From: Leucobacter sp.
Lineage (GTDB): Bacteria; Actinomycetota; Actinomycetes; Actinomycetales; Microbacteriaceae
Direction: 5' to 3'
NCBI GenBank assembly: GCA_017990305.1
Contig: JAGNOB010000017.1
Location: 1-12,278 of the forward strand
DNA: 12,278 nucleotides
The notes under the pieces were generated by a model. The model did no database searches and had not been told where the DNA came from. It saw only the letters and a list, made by a program, of their open reading frames with translations. The first letter of the stretch is position 1, and every line of letters starts with the position of its first letter. Of this stretch, positions 1 through 7,221 are shown in pieces. A program made the translations under genes and the position numbers.

Positions 1-829
1 GCGTCTGCCACGGGTGGTGCTCGGCCTGCTCGTCGGAGCCTGCCTCGGGGCCGCGGGAGCGATCATGCAGGCAGTGACCCGTAACCCGCTTGCAGACCCG
101 GGGATTCTGGGTGTCGAAGCTGGCGCAGCCGCTGCGGTCGTCGTGGGCATCGTCATGTTTGGTGTGTACGAGCCGAGCGGCTACTTTTGGTTCGCGCTCG
201 TTGGCGCGGCGATCGCTGCGGTCTCTGTTGCGTTTATCAGCCGCGCAACGACGACTGCCTCGCGCGAGATTTCGCTCGTGATCGCCGGTGCCGCAGTTGC
301 AGCCCTGCTCATGAGCGTTGTCACGCTGCTGACCGTGCGCGATGTTGCAGTCTATTCGAGCCTGCGGTCGTGGTCGGTCGGTTCCCTTGTCGGCCGAGGC
401 AGCGTCATCGGCGAACTGCTGCCGTTCGCTGTTGTCGCACTCGTACTCGTGTTCACGCTCGGTCGCTCGCTTGACGCGCTCGCCCTTGGCGATGAGGTTG
501 CCGCGGGTCTTGGGGTACGCGTCGGCCCAGCCCGGCTGTGGGCTGCGGGCGTTGGTGTGCTCCTCGCTGCGGTTGCCACGGCCGCTGTCGGACCGGTCGC
601 ATTCGTGGGGCTCGTCGCCGCGCACCTCGCCAGGATGCTCGTCGGTACCGAGCACCGCTGGGTGCTGCCCTACTCGATTCTTACCGGAGCGCTTCTCCTC
701 ACGGCAGCGGATGTCACCGCGCGACTCGTGCCGGGGCGCGGCGAGCTTGAGGTCGGGATCATGACGGCGGTCGTCGGCACACCCTTCTTCGTGTACCTTG
801 CCCGTCGCAGAGTCAGGCCGGCGACATGA
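1..829 (+). CDS. FecCD-family siderophore ABC permease, 5' end outside window
   Basis: Integral membrane subunit of an iron-siderophore ABC importer (FecCD/BtuC fold), in the cytoplasmic membrane. The reading frame is open from base 2, where codons read RLPR before the first possible GTG at 14. RLPR is a conserved family segment, and in the next gene the equivalent LPR sits near residue 88-90, so roughly 85-90 N-terminal residues lie before the window and GTG 14 is not the true start. Seen further on are the family hallmarks TRNPLADPGILG, LALGDEVAAGLGVRV (the loop that contacts the ATPase), GPVAFVGLVAAHLAR and the C-terminal GELEVGIMTAVVGTPFF. Hydrophobic segments cover most of the remainder. 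The stop overlaps the next start in an ATGA, so it is translationally coupled to its partner permease. The family call is firm; the exact siderophore cannot be read from sequence. Confidence 0.95.
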   Translation, partial: RLPRVVLGLLVGACLGAAGAIMQAVTRNPLADPGILGVEAGAAAAVVVGIVMFGVYEPSGYFWFALVGAAIAAVSVAFISRATTTASREISLVIAGAAVAALLMSVVTLLTVRDVAVYSSLRSWSVGSLVGRGSVIGELLPFAVVALVLVFTLGRSLDALALGDEVAAGLGVRVGPARLWAAGVGVLLAAVATAAVGPVAFVGLVAAHLARMLVGTEHRWVLPYSILTGALLLTAADVTARLVPGRGELEVGIMTAVVGTPFFVYLARRRVRPAT

Positions 830-1899
830 CGGAGCAGGTGCAGCGGCCGCGGGTTTCACTGGCCGAAGCGGGAGCGCGGGAGACCGCAGCCCGCATCCGC
901 GCGCACGTTCGACTCACGCGTGTGCGGCACACGTGTGTCGTCGGGGCGTTCTTGGTTCTCGCGTTCGGTCTACTCGTCACACAGCTCCTCCTCACGGGAG
1001 ACGCCGAGATCGCGGCCGGCGACGTGATCCCAGCGGCACTCGGCCAGCGAGACGGTCTCGCGGACTATGTTGTGCGGCGCACCAATCTGCCTCGCGCACT
1101 CGTCGCGCTCCTCGGCGGCGCGCTCTTCGGGCTGTCCGGTGCGCTCTCCCAGCGGCTCTTCGGCAACCCGCTCGCGACGCCCGACATCATCGGGATCTCC
1201 TCGGGCGCTGGTGCTGGCGCGATGATTGTTATCGCGGGTCTCGGTGCAACGGGGCTTGGCGTGCAGGCAGGCGCGATGCTCGGCGCCGTCGTGGTCGCCC
1301 TGATCGTGTACGCGCTGAGCTGGTCGGGTGGGGTACAGAGCTACAGGCTCATCCTCATCGGCATCGGGGTGGGGGCATGTGCGAGCGCGATTATCACATT
1401 CATCGTCACCCGGCTCGACGAGGTGAGCACGCAGCGCGCAATGCTGTGGCTCATCGGCTCGCTCAACGGCTCCGACTTCGAGGGCGTCACGCTGCTCTCC
1501 GCTTCTCTCGCCGCCGGTCTCGCGCTCGTACTGCTCTTCAAGCGCCCACTCAGCGACCTCGCGCTCGGTGACGAACTCGCAGCGGGGCTCGGGGTACGCG
1601 TGCCAGTGATCCGGCTCGCAGCGTTGCTGCTCGCGACCCTCCTCGCGGCGCTCGTCACCTCGGTCACGGGGCCGATCGCGTTCGTCGCGCTCGTCGCCGG
1701 GCCGATCGCCACGCGGCTGCTTCGGGTCCCCGACGCACCGGTGGTCGCGGCACTCGTCGGCGCCACACTCCTCGGCGCGACGGACATCGCCGCCCAAACG
1801 CTGCCACTCATCAGCCCGGTGCCAACGGGGGCGATCACCGCCCTCTTCGGGGCCCCCGTGCTCATCGTTCTCCTCGTTCGGAAGAAGGCCTCCGTATGA
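826..1899 (+). CDS. FecCD-family siderophore ABC permease, second subunit
   Basis: Second membrane subunit of the ferric-siderophore importer, 357 residues, normal to slightly long for the family. A polar N-terminus of about 37 residues precedes the first helix (about 38-55). The family signatures LPRALVALLGG (88 onward), FGNPLATPDIIGISSGAG, LALGDELAAGLGVRV and GPIAFVALVAGPIA are all present, with about nine to ten hydrophobic segments. It differs from the first permease, as is usual where the two halves form a heterodimer (FepD/FepG arrangement). The start is fixed by the ATGA overlap with the preceding gene at 826-829, and its own stop overlaps the ATPase start at 1896-1899. A good Shine-Dalgarno for the next gene (GAAGG, 1884-1888) lies inside its last codons. 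Confidence 0.95.
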   Translation: MTEQVQRPRVSLAEAGARETAARIRAHVRLTRVRHTCVVGAFLVLAFGLLVTQLLLTGDAEIAAGDVIPAALGQRDGLADYVVRRTNLPRALVALLGGALFGLSGALSQRLFGNPLATPDIIGISSGAGAGAMIVIAGLGATGLGVQAGAMLGAVVVALIVYALSWSGGVQSYRLILIGIGVGACASAIITFIVTRLDEVSTQRAMLWLIGSLNGSDFEGVTLLSASLAAGLALVLLFKRPLSDLALGDELAAGLGVRVPVIRLAALLLATLLAALVTSVTGPIAFVALVAGPIATRLLRVPDAPVVAALVGATLLGATDIAAQTLPLISPVPTGAITALFGAPVLIVLLVRKKASV

Positions 1900-2744
1900 C
1901 CACTCGCGACAATGCGCTCCGCGCCGACGAGGTGACCGTCGGCTACGCCAAGCACGACGTCATCTCGGAGCTCGAGCTTGCGGTGCCAAGCGGCCAGATC
2001 ACCACCCTCATCGGCCCGAATGGCAGCGGAAAATCGACGCTGCTCAAGGCCCTGGGGCGGATCCAGCCCCTCTCGCGCGGGTCCGTCTACCTCGACGGTG
2101 CAGATATCCACCGGATGCCAACGAAAGACGTGGCACGCAAGCTTGGGCTGCTGCCCCAGTCGCCACTCGCCCCCGAGGGCATCACCGTCGTGGACCTCGT
2201 GCGGCGCGGCAGGCACCCGCACGGGCGCTCGTTCGGGCGGGGAACCGCTGGCGATACCGACGCCGTCGCCGAGGCGCTCGAACTCACAGGCACCGCGAGT
2301 TTTGCTCTGCGCCCGGTCGACTCACTCTCGGGCGGGCAACGGCAGCGCGCGTGGATCGCGATGGTGCTCGCCCAGACCACCCCGATTTTGTTGCTGGATG
2401 AGCCGACCACCTTTCTTGACATCGCGCACCAGATCGAGGTGCTCGAGCTCCTCGCGAGTCTCCGGCACGACCACGGCAAGACCGTGCTGCTTGTGCTGCA
2501 CGACCTCGAGCAGGCGGCCGCATACTCCGACCAGGTTGTCGCGCTGAAAGACGGCGCCATCGCCGCGGTCGGATCGCCTCGAGAAGTCGTCACTGAGGCG
2601 TTCGTCGCCGAGGTATTTGGCCTGGCCTGCCGTGTCATTGCAGACCCTGACACCGGGTCGCCGCTCATCCTTCCGCGCGGGCGGATCCGGTCGGGTACCC
2701 CGAACGAACCAACACCACTTCGAGTGAAAGAAGAAACACGATGA
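1896..2744 (+). CDS. FepC-like siderophore ABC importer ATPase
   Basis: Cytoplasmic ATP-hydrolysing subunit that powers the two FecCD permeases; 282 residues, typical for FepC/FecE-type proteins. All motifs are intact: Walker A GPNGSGKS at residues 40-47, Q-loop Gln88 (LLPQSP), signature LSGGQ at 144-148 followed by RQRAWIAMVLAQ, Walker B ILLLDEP at 164-170, D-loop TFLD, and the switch His202 (LVLHDL). RQRAWIAM and DLEQAAAYSDQVV are characteristic of the siderophore subgroup. The C-terminal ~20 residues are polar and proline-rich and look like a non-conserved tail. The start overlaps the upstream stop (ATGA at 1896-1899) with an SD GAAGG seven bases upstream; the stop overlaps the binding-protein start at 2741-2744. 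Confidence 0.96.
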   Translation: MTTRDNALRADEVTVGYAKHDVISELELAVPSGQITTLIGPNGSGKSTLLKALGRIQPLSRGSVYLDGADIHRMPTKDVARKLGLLPQSPLAPEGITVVDLVRRGRHPHGRSFGRGTAGDTDAVAEALELTGTASFALRPVDSLSGGQRQRAWIAMVLAQTTPILLLDEPTTFLDIAHQIEVLELLASLRHDHGKTVLLVLHDLEQAAAYSDQVVALKDGAIAAVGSPREVVTEAFVAEVFGLACRVIADPDTGSPLILPRGRIRSGTPNEPTPLRVKEETR

Positions 2745-3745
2745 CTCTGAGATCCAAGCGCCGAGTAGCGGCTGTTGCCGCAGCAATCGTCACCGCTGGG
2801 CTGCTCGCAGGCTGCGGGACGCCGGCACAGCCGGCAGGGAACGGGGCCGGCACCGAGAGCGCGGGCGGCTTCCCGCTCACGCTCGAAAACCCGTGGGGCA
2901 CCACCGTGCTCGAGGAGCAGCCGAAGAAGGTTGCGGTTGTGACCGCTGTCGATCTTGACATCGCGCTCGCGCTCGGCGTTGAGCCGATCCTCGCGGGGAA
3001 GTACGCGGCGAACGACTTCGACCCGTGGACCCAGGAGACGCTTGACGAACGCGGCATCGAGCTTGAAACCTACGACTCAACTGATGGCACCGACTACATC
3101 GCTATCGCGGCGGCGGAGCCCGACGCGATTCTCGCGACGAGCGGTTGGACGCTCGACGACGATTACGACAAGCTCGCCGAGATCGCGCCGGTAGTCACCT
3201 GGGGTAAGGGCCAGGAGAACATCGACCTCACGTGGGCCGACCGCACCCTGCTCGCGGGCAAAGCTCTCGGGCTCGAGGAGCGCGCCGAGGAGGTCGTCTC
3301 CGAGGTTGAGGCGGCGTTCAGCGACGCTGCAGCTGCGCATCCTGAGTGGCAGGGCAAGACCCTCACCTACGTCGTCATGCACCCGTCGCAGATTAGTTAC
3401 GTGACATACGAGGGCAGCGACGTCAGCTTCTTCACCGACCTCGGCTTTGTGTTGCCCCCGAATGCTGCAGAGTTCGCCGACGAGAACAACGCGGTGAGTA
3501 TCGAGAATATTGACATGCTCGATTCTGACGTGCTGCTCGTCGGCTACCCCTTCGGCGAGGAAGGCGTGCTCACTCAGACAGGTCTAGAGAGCAACGCCCT
3601 GTTCCAGCAGCTCGGGGCTGTGAAAGACGGCCGCTACGGCATCCTTGACGACGAGATCGCGTCGCCGCTCGCCTACCCGACACCGCTCAGCCACCCCTGG
3701 GCGCTCGACCGCATGGTCGCGCAGTTCGAGACCATCGTCAAATAA
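2741..3745 (+). CDS. Iron-siderophore-binding lipoprotein (FepB/FhuD-type)
   Basis: Extracytoplasmic, lipid-anchored binding protein that captures the ferric siderophore and hands it to the permeases. The 334-residue product begins with a lipoprotein signal: basic MTLRSKRR, a hydrophobic stretch and the lipobox LLAGC with Cys25 as the lipidation site. A short flexible GTPAQPAGNGAG linker follows. The mature part matches the periplasmic-binding (TroA/FecB-like) fold: PKKVAVVTAVDLDIALALGVEP, a DAILATSGWT strand in the first lobe, the connecting helix DRTLLAGKALGLEERAEEVV, and the C-terminal PTPLSHPWALDRM typical of actinobacterial siderophore-binding proteins. The start is set by the ATGA overlap with the ATPase; only a purine-rich GAAAGAAG (2726-2733) serves as SD. 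An 18-base gap separates it from the next gene, the only junction in the operon without overlap. Confidence 0.95.
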   Translation: MTLRSKRRVAAVAAAIVTAGLLAGCGTPAQPAGNGAGTESAGGFPLTLENPWGTTVLEEQPKKVAVVTAVDLDIALALGVEPILAGKYAANDFDPWTQETLDERGIELETYDSTDGTDYIAIAAAEPDAILATSGWTLDDDYDKLAEIAPVVTWGKGQENIDLTWADRTLLAGKALGLEERAEEVVSEVEAAFSDAAAAHPEWQGKTLTYVVMHPSQISYVTYEGSDVSFFTDLGFVLPPNAAEFADENNAVSIENIDMLDSDVLLVGYPFGEEGVLTQTGLESNALFQQLGAVKDGRYGILDDEIASPLAYPTPLSHPWALDRMVAQFETIVK

Positions 3746-3763
3746 GGCAGCAGGGACAGCACG

Positions 3764-5560
3764 ATGGCGAAGAGTATTCGGCCCCAACTCACCTATCCGA
3801 TCAGCCTCCGGCGGCTCACCGTGCGGCGGGCCTACGACGTCAGCGCAGGCATGCGCCGCGTCGAGCTCGAGGGCGAGGAGCTGCGCGGCGCGGAGCGCAA
3901 CGGCTTCACGCTGCCGCCGTTTGCCTCAGACGGCTTCGACGACGAGCTGAAGATCTTCTACCCGGACCCCGAGACCGGCGTGCTCGCCCTGCCTGAGCAG
4001 CGCGACCGCTTCATCGACTGGCCGCGCGACCCGCGAGCCGAGTCGCGCACCTACACGGTGCGCGACTTCGACGCGGAGGCGGGCGTGCTCGTGCTCGACT
4101 TTGCCCGCCACGCGCGCGGCGTCGCAACCGACTGGGCGGAGACGGCCGTTGCTGGCTCCGAGATCCACATCGCGGGCCCGAAGATGGCCTGGCTGCACCC
4201 CGAGGGGGCCGACTGGCTGCTCATCGGCGGCGACGACACCGCGATCCCGGCGCTCGCCCGCTGGCTCGAAACGATGCCGCGCGACGCGACGGGCGTCGCC
4301 CTGTTGGAGGTGGACGACTCGGCGAGCGAGTTCGAGATCGACCACCCGGCCGGTGTCGAGTTGCGCTGGCTGCACCGTGGCGGCGTGCCAGCTGCCCGAT
4401 CCACCGCGCTCATCGACGCCGTGCTCGCTGAGCCGTGGCGTGACGGCGAGCCATTCTGCTGGTTCGCGGGGGAGACAGGGGTGCTCCGCCCGATCCGCAG
4501 CTACCTGCGGAAGGAACGGGAGCTCCCGCGGGAGCGTGTCGAGGTAACTGGTTACTGGCGGGCGCCTGTCGGCGACGACCTCGACGTTGACGTCGATGAG
4601 GACGAGGGCGCAGACCTCCACCACCTCGGCGACCTCGTCCCGCCGTTCGCGCTCCGCGCCGCCGTCACCCTCGGTCTCGGCCCTGCGTTGCGTGCCGGGA
4701 GCCGCTCGACCGCGGAACTCGCTGAGACCCTCGGCGCGCACCCAGGCGCGCTCGCCCGGTTGCTGCGCTACCTCGCCACCATCGACCTGCTTGCCGAGAC
4801 GAACGGGCGGTGGGTGCTCACCCGCGCGGGCAGCGCCCTCGATGACGAATACGAGATCGAGGGGCTCGACCTCGCTGACCCGCGCGCGAGGGAGCAGCTC
4901 GCGCTCGCCTCCCTCGTGGAAGTGATTCGCACCGGGGCGCCCGTCGGCGCGGGCCGCGATGCTGCTCGGGCTGAGGATCCCGCGCTCGACGCGGCGGTCG
5001 TCGCAGCCGAGGCTGACGAACTCAGCTACGTGGCCACCTCGTTCGGCAGCGAAGAGGTGCCGTTCGCACCCGGTGAGCACCTCGTCGTAGCCGGCGACGG
5101 TGCGCTTAGCGTGCTCGCAGGCGCACTCGGCGCGGACCCGACGCTGCGCGTGACACTGCTCGAACGGCCCTCACGAGTTGCCGCGCAACTTGCCGTGCTG
5201 CCCGCCACCATGCGCGAGCGTGTGACGGTGGCTCACGGCACCGGACTCGACCTGTGGCCCGCCACCGACGGAACAGTGCTGCTCGTTGGCGCGCTGCGCG
5301 ACCTGCCAGACGCGGACGCCGCACACCTGCTGCGCCAGGCGTCGCAGACGGGAGCGCGCGTGCTCGTCTTCGAGACCCTCCTCGGAATCGATGAGATCGA
5401 TGACCACGAAGCGGGAGATGACCTGCGAGCCCTCTGCCGCACCGGCGTGGGAATGCGCACCCTTGAGGAGCTCACCGGGGTCGTGACCGCCGCAGGGCTC
5501 ATCGGGACACCCCGATCAATCGGGTGGGGTGAGCTGCTGCTGACGCTGGCGCATCCATGA
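3764..5560 (+). CDS. Siderophore-interacting (reductase-type) protein fused to degenerate O-methyltransferase domain
   Basis: A 598-residue two-part protein. Residues about 12-268 form a siderophore-interacting protein (SIP/ViuB-type, ferredoxin-reductase-like), which in this family uses FAD and NAD(P)H to reduce ferric siderophore and free iron in the cytoplasm. Visible hallmarks are the flavin motif RTYTV (95-99), the HARGVATDWA stretch (116-125), WLLIGGDDTAIPA (151-163), CWFAGETGVLRPIRSYL (232-248) and the closing TGYWR (262-266). An acidic linker (about 271-284) leads to a winged-helix dimerisation domain (about 285-360) and a Methyltransf_2-like Rossmann domain (about 400-596). That second half has lost most expected SAM-binding and catalytic residues: the glycine-rich loop reads VVAGDGAL (441-448) and the usual LHDW reads LRDL (511-514). 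SD AGGGA (3752-3756) supports ATG 3764. Its stop overlaps the next ABC gene (ATGA, 5557-5560). The SIP half is firm; the methyltransferase origin is likely, loss of activity inferred. Confidence 0.9.
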   Translation: MAKSIRPQLTYPISLRRLTVRRAYDVSAGMRRVELEGEELRGAERNGFTLPPFASDGFDDELKIFYPDPETGVLALPEQRDRFIDWPRDPRAESRTYTVRDFDAEAGVLVLDFARHARGVATDWAETAVAGSEIHIAGPKMAWLHPEGADWLLIGGDDTAIPALARWLETMPRDATGVALLEVDDSASEFEIDHPAGVELRWLHRGGVPAARSTALIDAVLAEPWRDGEPFCWFAGETGVLRPIRSYLRKERELPRERVEVTGYWRAPVGDDLDVDVDEDEGADLHHLGDLVPPFALRAAVTLGLGPALRAGSRSTAELAETLGAHPGALARLLRYLATIDLLAETNGRWVLTRAGSALDDEYEIEGLDLADPRAREQLALASLVEVIRTGAPVGAGRDAARAEDPALDAAVVAAEADELSYVATSFGSEEVPFAPGEHLVVAGDGALSVLAGALGADPTLRVTLLERPSRVAAQLAVLPATMRERVTVAHGTGLDLWPATDGTVLLVGALRDLPDADAAHLLRQASQTGARVLVFETLLGIDEIDDHEAGDDLRALCRTGVGMRTLEELTGVVTAAGLIGTPRSIGWGELLLTLAHP

Positions 5561-7221
5561 CCTCCACAGCGCTCAACCTTGCGGGTGCACGGAACCCCAG
5601 GGGCCTCGTATTGCGCACCCTCTCGGCCGCGCCCTGGCTCGCCGCTGGAGCCGCCGCGTTGATGGTGCTGCAACAGGTCGCGAGCTTCACGGTGCCGGTG
5701 CTCATCGGTCTCGCGATCGACAACGGCGTCGCCACGGGCGACCTCGGCGGTGTCACCTTCTGGGCTGCGGTGCTCGTCGCTGACTTCCTCGTGTTGGTGT
5801 TCGCCTACCAGTACGGCTCCCGGCTCGGCCTTCGCGCCGTCGAGAGCGTGCAACACAGGCTCCGGCTCGCGGTGACGGATCGGCTGTTGGCGCCGACAGG
5901 GTTCAGCGGCCCACGTGCGACCGGTGAACTGCTGTCAATTGCAGGCTCAGACGTCACCCGGCTCTCGCAATCTGTGCTTATCGTCATCTTCCCCATCGCG
6001 GAGCTCGCGGCGCTCGGCTACGCCGGGGTCGCACTGACCCTGATCTGGTGGCCGCTCGGTGTTGCGGTCCTCGCGGGCGGCGTCGTGCTCGTGCTCACGA
6101 TGGAGTGGGTGGGCAGGCCATTTCGCGAACGGACCGAGAGGGAACAGGAACGCATCGCTGGGGTTGGCGCGGTCACAGCCGACATGCTCACGGGCGCGCG
6201 CACGCTGCGGGGCTTCGGCGCCGCGTCGTGGGCGCTCGAGCGGCACACCGCCGCGAACCGGGAGGCGCTCGCAGCGACGAAGCGCGCTCGGGCAGCCGAG
6301 CAACGGTTCGTCGCACTCTCCCGAAGCCTCTCCGCACTGTTGGTCGTCGCGATCGCGGTGGTCGCGGGATACCTGGCACTCGCTGGCACCATCACCGTCG
6401 GGCAGCTCGTGATCGTCGTTGGGCTTGTGCAGCTCGTGATCGGGCCACTTGAGGCGCTCGCGATTAACCTCGCCACCGTCTGGCTCGCCGCGCTCGCCTC
6501 GGCCGCGCGCGTGCTCGCACTCCTCTCCGAAGGCGAGTCGCGGCCGGAGCCCGGGGCTACCGTCTCGGCAGGCGGGGACGGGGCGCCCGAGATTGAACTC
6601 CGGGAGATGCCGCTCGGTACTGGAGCCGCTACCGGAGTCGGTACCCGAGCCGGGCCCGGGGGCGTCAGCATCGGCCTGTCGCTCGCGGCCCGCCGAGGGC
6701 AGATTGTGGGCGTTGCCGCACCGACTGTTGTGGCCCACGAACTCATCGCGGCGCTGCGGCACTGCGGCGCCGTCCACGCCGGGCGAATCGTGCTTGGCGG
6801 ATCCGACAGCGCGACGCTTCCAGCCGCGCAACTCGCTGAGCGCCTCCTTGTCGCGGCGCAGCGGGTCGCGGGCGCCTCACTCCGACCAGCCGGGGCCGCG
6901 CACCGTGCGGCGGCCCAAGCGGTGAGCCCGGCTATCTCGGGCGGCGAATTGCAGCGGGCAGCCCTAGCGCAGGCATACGCGGCCCACACGCCCGCCCTCG
7001 TGCTGCACGACCCGACCTCCTCGCTCGACCCAGCCACCGAGCAGCTCATCGCCGACTGCCTTCGCGACACGGTTCGCGACCGTGCGGTGCTGCTCGTCAC
7101 GACGTCGCCCGCACTGCTCGCGGTGACTGACGAAGTGCACGTCGTCGGCGCAGGCGGCGTCATCCGCGGACGTCACCACGAACTGCTGGGATCGCCGGAG
7201 TACCGGGAGCTCCTCGGATGA
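5557..7221 (+). CDS. ABC half-transporter (membrane + ATPase), ATPase motifs degenerate
   Basis: Exporter-fold ABC half-transporter, 554 residues, cytoplasmic membrane. Residues about 25-320 carry six hydrophobic segments of an ABC membrane domain, with the LRLAVTDRLL, TGELLS and DVTRLSQ coupling region typical of the class. The ATPase domain (about 345-554) is badly altered: the P-loop position reads GVAAPTVVAHE (385-395) with neither glycine pattern nor lysine; Walker B reads LVLHDP (481-486), His replacing Asp and Asp replacing the catalytic Glu; the switch His is replaced (TTS, 515-517). Yet the signature ISGGE (460-464) and D-loop SSLD (488-491) are intact. It therefore probably cannot hydrolyse ATP itself but can complete the site of its partner, encoded immediately downstream with an ATGA overlap (7218-7221). 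The frame is uninterrupted, so this is a specialised protein rather than a pseudogene. Substrate is probably a siderophore, by context. Confidence 0.93.
   Translation: MTSTALNLAGARNPRGLVLRTLSAAPWLAAGAAALMVLQQVASFTVPVLIGLAIDNGVATGDLGGVTFWAAVLVADFLVLVFAYQYGSRLGLRAVESVQHRLRLAVTDRLLAPTGFSGPRATGELLSIAGSDVTRLSQSVLIVIFPIAELAALGYAGVALTLIWWPLGVAVLAGGVVLVLTMEWVGRPFRERTEREQERIAGVGAVTADMLTGARTLRGFGAASWALERHTAANREALAATKRARAAEQRFVALSRSLSALLVVAIAVVAGYLALAGTITVGQLVIVVGLVQLVIGPLEALAINLATVWLAALASAARVLALLSEGESRPEPGATVSAGGDGAPEIELREMPLGTGAATGVGTRAGPGGVSIGLSLAARRGQIVGVAAPTVVAHELIAALRHCGAVHAGRIVLGGSDSATLPAAQLAERLLVAAQRVAGASLRPAGAAHRAAAQAVSPAISGGELQRAALAQAYAAHTPALVLHDPTSSLDPATEQLIADCLRDTVRDRAVLLVTTSPALLAVTDEVHVVGAGGVIRGRHHELLGSPEYRELLG

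Noticed and set aside
14..829. Treating GTG at 14 as the true start of the first permease
   Set aside because: The frame is open to the window edge and already codes for the conserved RLPR segment before GTG 14; a FecCD protein needs about 85-90 more N-terminal residues, so the gene is simply cut by the window.
970..2222. Two long minus-strand open frames opposite the second permease and ATPase
   Set aside because: They are compositionally odd, match no family, and lie antisense to well-conserved transporter genes.
3926..5080. Long open frame (384 codons) antisense to the reductase fusion gene
   Set aside because: Its sequence is Arg/Glu/His-rich with no family resemblance, and it lies opposite a clearly conserved gene; GC-rich codon bias produces such frames.
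5557..7221. Calling the first ABC half-transporter a pseudogene
   Set aside because: The frame is intact and in-operon with overlapping junctions, and it keeps exactly the signature and D-loop its partner lacks, which argues for selection rather than decay.
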